Shown here: positions 20,605-22,922 of the stretch, piece by piece
How positions within the stretch are numbered: the stretch's first letter is position 1
How the letters are laid out: each line of letters starts with the position of its first letter
DNA from: a virus
DNA: 22,922 bases
Virus record (IMG/VR): IMGVR_UViG_3300009506_002768
Location: 1 to 22,922 of that record
Reading direction: 5' to 3' (one strand)
Made by a program: the position numbers and the translations under genes
Notes under the pieces: model-generated
Told to the model about the DNA's origin: nothing
What the model saw: only the letters and a program-made list of their open reading frames with translations
The model's database searches: none

Positions 20605-22922
20605 ATGGCCCGCATCCCGGAAGAGCAGATCGAACGGCTAAAACAGGAAGTCTCCCTCCATCGTCTGGTCGAGGGGATGGGCATCAGCCTCAAGCGCCAC
20701 GGATCAGACCTGATCGGGCTGTGCCCCTTCCACGACGACCATGAACCGAGCCTGGTGATCAGTCCGCAGAAGAATCTCTGGCACTGCCTCGGGGCCTGCC
20801 AAACCGGAGGATCGGTCATCGACTGGGTGATGAAGGCCGAAGGGGTCAGCTTCCGCCACGCGGTGGAGCTGCTGCTGGCGGATTACAGTCCCTCTTTAGT
20901 CGCGGAGAGTGGCCCGGTGAAACACGCCACCATACGGAAATTGCCCACGGCGCTGGAGGCGAGCGCCGAGGATGCGCGGCTGCTGAATCAGGTGATCGAC
21001 TACTACCACGAGACCCTGAAGCAGAGTCCGGAGGCGCTGGCCTACCTGGAGAAGCGCGGCATCGCCGACGCCGAGGCCATCGATCGCTTCAAGCTGGGCT
21101 TTGCCAACCGCGGCCTGGGCTACCGGCTGCCGGCGAAGAACCGCAAGGAGGGTGCGGCGATCCGGGGCCAGCTGCAGCGCATCGGCCTGTTGCGCGGCAG
21201 TGGTCACGAACACTTTAGCGGCTCGCTGGTGATCCCGGTGCTCGACCCCCAGGGACAGGTCGCCGAGGTCTATGGCCGCAAGCTCAACGACCACCTGCGC
21301 AAAGGCACGCCGATGCACCTCTACCTGCCGGGACCCCATCAAGGGGTCTGGAATGAGGCCGCCCTGCAGGCCTCGAAGGAGATCATCCTCTGCGAATCAC
21401 TGATCGACGCCCTGAGCTTCTGGTGCGCCGGTTTTAAAAACGTCACCGCCAGCTACGGCATCGAAGGTTTTACGCCGGATCATCTGAAGGCCTTTAAAGA
21501 ACACAACACCGAGCGGGTGCTGATCGCCTACGACCGGGATGCCGCCGGCGAGGCGGCAGCCGAGAAGCTGGCCAAGCAACTGATGGTCGAAGGGATCGAT
21601 TGCTACCGCATCCACTTCCCCAAGGGGATGGACGCCAACGAGTACGCCTGCCAGGTCAAACCGACGGGCAAGAGCCTGGGGGTGGTGATCCGCAGTGCGC
21701 TCTGGCTGGGCAAGGGGAAGGCCAAGCCCGTGACCACCGAAGCGGTGGACGTGTCGTCGATACCGCCATCGATCGCTGAACCCGCACCGGTTAGCGCAGA
21801 CGAACCCATCACCCCTTTAGTCGCCAATCTCGAACTTGTATCGGAACCCGACCCTTTACCCGCCGCCGTCATCCCAGAAGCCTCCCAGCCCGAGATCCCC
21901 GCCGAGGTGAGCGATCGCGAGGTGACCCTCACCCTGGGCGACCGTCGCTACCGCATCCGGGGCCTGGAGAAGAACCTGGCCTATGACGCACTGAAGATCA
22001 ACCTGCTGGCCTCGCGCCCCGCTCTGGACGGCATAGGCGAAGTGGTGCATGTGGACAGCTTCGATCTCTACCAGCAGCGCCCGCGCAGCGTCTTTATCAA
22101 ACAGGCCGCGATCGAGCTGGGTGTAAAAGAGAGCGTCATCAAGGCCGACCTGGGCAAGCTGCTGCTGAAGCTGGAGGCGCTGCAGGCGCAACGGATCGAA
22201 GCGGCCCAGGCCCCGAAGGAGCCGAGCGTTACCCTCGACGACGCCGCGACCCAAGCCGCCCTGGCGCTGCTGCGATCCCCCGACCTGCTGGAACGCATCG
22301 AGCAGGACCTGACCCGCTGCGGTGTGGTGGGCGAAGCGACCAACAAACAGGTGGCCTACCTGGCCGCGCTCTCGCGCAAACTCGACCGGCCGCTGGCGGT
22401 GACCATCCAGTCTACCTCGGCCGCCGGCAAGTCCTCGCTCATGGATGCGGTACTGGCTCTGGTGCCGGAAGAGGATCGCATCAAATACAGCGCCATGACC
22501 GGCCAGAGTCTGTTTTACATGGGCGAGACCGACCTGCAGCACAAGATCCTGGCCATCGCCGAGGAAGAGGGTGCGAGCAATGCTGCCTATGCGCTAAAGC
22601 TGCTGCAATCCGAGGGCGAGCTGACCATCGCCAGCACCGGCAAAGATCCCACAACCGGAGAACTGAAGACCCAGGCCTACCAGGTAAAAGGCCCGGTGAT
22701 GATCCTGCTGACCACCACTGCTATCGACGTGGATGAAGAGCTGCTCAACCGCTGCCTGGTGCTGACGGTGGACGAGGGCCGAGCCCAGACCCAGGCGATC
22801 CACGCCGCGCAGCGGGACCGGCGCACCCTGCAAGGCCTGCTGGCCAAGGCCGACAAGCAGGCGATCCTGAACTTACACCAAAACGCCCAGCGACTGCTGC
22901 AACCGCTGGCGGTGGTCAATCC
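20605..22922 (+). CDS. Phage/island-type DNA primase with C-terminal P-loop domain, partial
   Basis: The frame is open from ATG 20605 to the right edge (at least 772 residues); AAGGAG at 20594-20599 is the ribosome site. Residues 36-69 form a CHC2 zinc finger with Cys40, His43, Cys61 and Cys65. A TOPRIM domain follows, with Glu264 in 'ILCESLIDAL' and Asp310/Asp312 in 'IAYDRDAAGEAA'; both are the expected metal-binding acidic residues. Residues about 375-430 are a Pro- and acid-rich linker. The C-terminal part has a Walker A motif 'TSAAGKSSLMD' (Lys609) and an acidic strand 'ILAIAEEEG', so an ATPase or helicase-like domain. DnaG-type primases end with a DnaB-binding domain instead. It would lay primers and perhaps unwind DNA for replication of the phage or island. 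Confidence 0.85.
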   Translation, partial: MARIPEEQIERLKQEVSLHRLVEGMGISLKRHGSDLIGLCPFHDDHEPSLVISPQKNLWHCLGACQTGGSVIDWVMKAEGVSFRHAVELLLADYSPSLVAESGPVKHATIRKLPTALEASAEDARLLNQVIDYYHETLKQSPEALAYLEKRGIADAEAIDRFKLGFANRGLGYRLPAKNRKEGAAIRGQLQRIGLLRGSGHEHFSGSLVIPVLDPQGQVAEVYGRKLNDHLRKGTPMHLYLPGPHQGVWNEAALQASKEIILCESLIDALSFWCAGFKNVTASYGIEGFTPDHLKAFKEHNTERVLIAYDRDAAGEAAAEKLAKQLMVEGIDCYRIHFPKGMDANEYACQVKPTGKSLGVVIRSALWLGKGKAKPVTTEAVDVSSIPPSIAEPAPVSADEPITPLVANLELVSEPDPLPAAVIPEASQPEIPAEVSDREVTLTLGDRRYRIRGLEKNLAYDALKINLLASRPALDGIGEVVHVDSFDLYQQRPRSVFIKQAAIELGVKESVIKADLGKLLLKLEALQAQRIEAAQAPKEPSVTLDDAATQAALALLRSPDLLERIEQDLTRCGVVGEATNKQVAYLAALSRKLDRPLAVTIQSTSAAGKSSLMDAVLALVPEEDRIKYSAMTGQSLFYMGETDLQHKILAIAEEEGASNAAYALKLLQSEGELTIASTGKDPTTGELKTQAYQVKGPVMILLTTTAIDVDEELLNRCLVLTVDEGRAQTQAIHAAQRDRRTLQGLLAKADKQAILNLHQNAQRLLQPLAVVN

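Overview
The window looks like an accessory region (prophage plus cargo) of a GC-rich, Gram-negative proteobacterium, most likely a gammaproteobacterium. The grounds are the Mu/B3-type mixture of virion genes, the secreted Rhs/YD-repeat proteins with Gram-negative signal peptides, a SymE-like gene and REP-like hairpins. I cannot name the genus from sequence alone.

Region 1 (1-14423, all + strand, GC-rich, tightly packed with many stop/start overlaps) is the late virion operon of a tailed phage. It begins inside a capsid decoration-type protein. The head genes follow: major capsid protein, a small head protein, a DUF1320/gp36-like protein, a gpG-like virion morphogenesis protein and a gp37-like protein. 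Next come the tail tube, a coiled-coil/membrane protein, a large repeat protein, three small structural proteins and the tape measure. The operon ends with the tail-tip, hub and receptor-binding candidates. Head genes of Mu type followed by a non-contractile tail module (no sheath seen) is the architecture of B3/D3112-like transposable siphophages. No transposase, integrase, lysis gene or large terminase is inside the window.

Region 2 (14424-19718) differs in composition. An AT-richer leader of about 330 bases precedes a Rhs/YD-repeat locus. The locus is split into two consecutive reading frames (14758-16488 and 16516 onward). Each half starts with its own signal peptide, and the two lie in the same frame with a single stop codon between them. 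The second half is broken again by an apparent one-base deletion near 17660 and continues to 19136. It holds the Rhs-associated core and ends in an AT-richer variable tip with a hydrophobic C-terminus. A DUF4279-type protein follows 12 bases later, the position of an immunity gene in polymorphic toxin loci. REP-like hairpins and a bidirectional terminator close the region.

Region 3 (19719-22922) holds a SymE-like protein and an XRE-family repressor on the - strand. These are divergent from a large primase (CHC2 zinc finger, TOPRIM, then a P-loop domain) that runs off the window. The divergent promoter region carries an inverted repeat placed as a shared operator, so the layout resembles a phage or island control-and-replication switch.

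Taken together, a toxin-like cargo sits between a virion module and a repressor/replication module. Most family calls come from remembered motifs and gene order and were not checked by database search.
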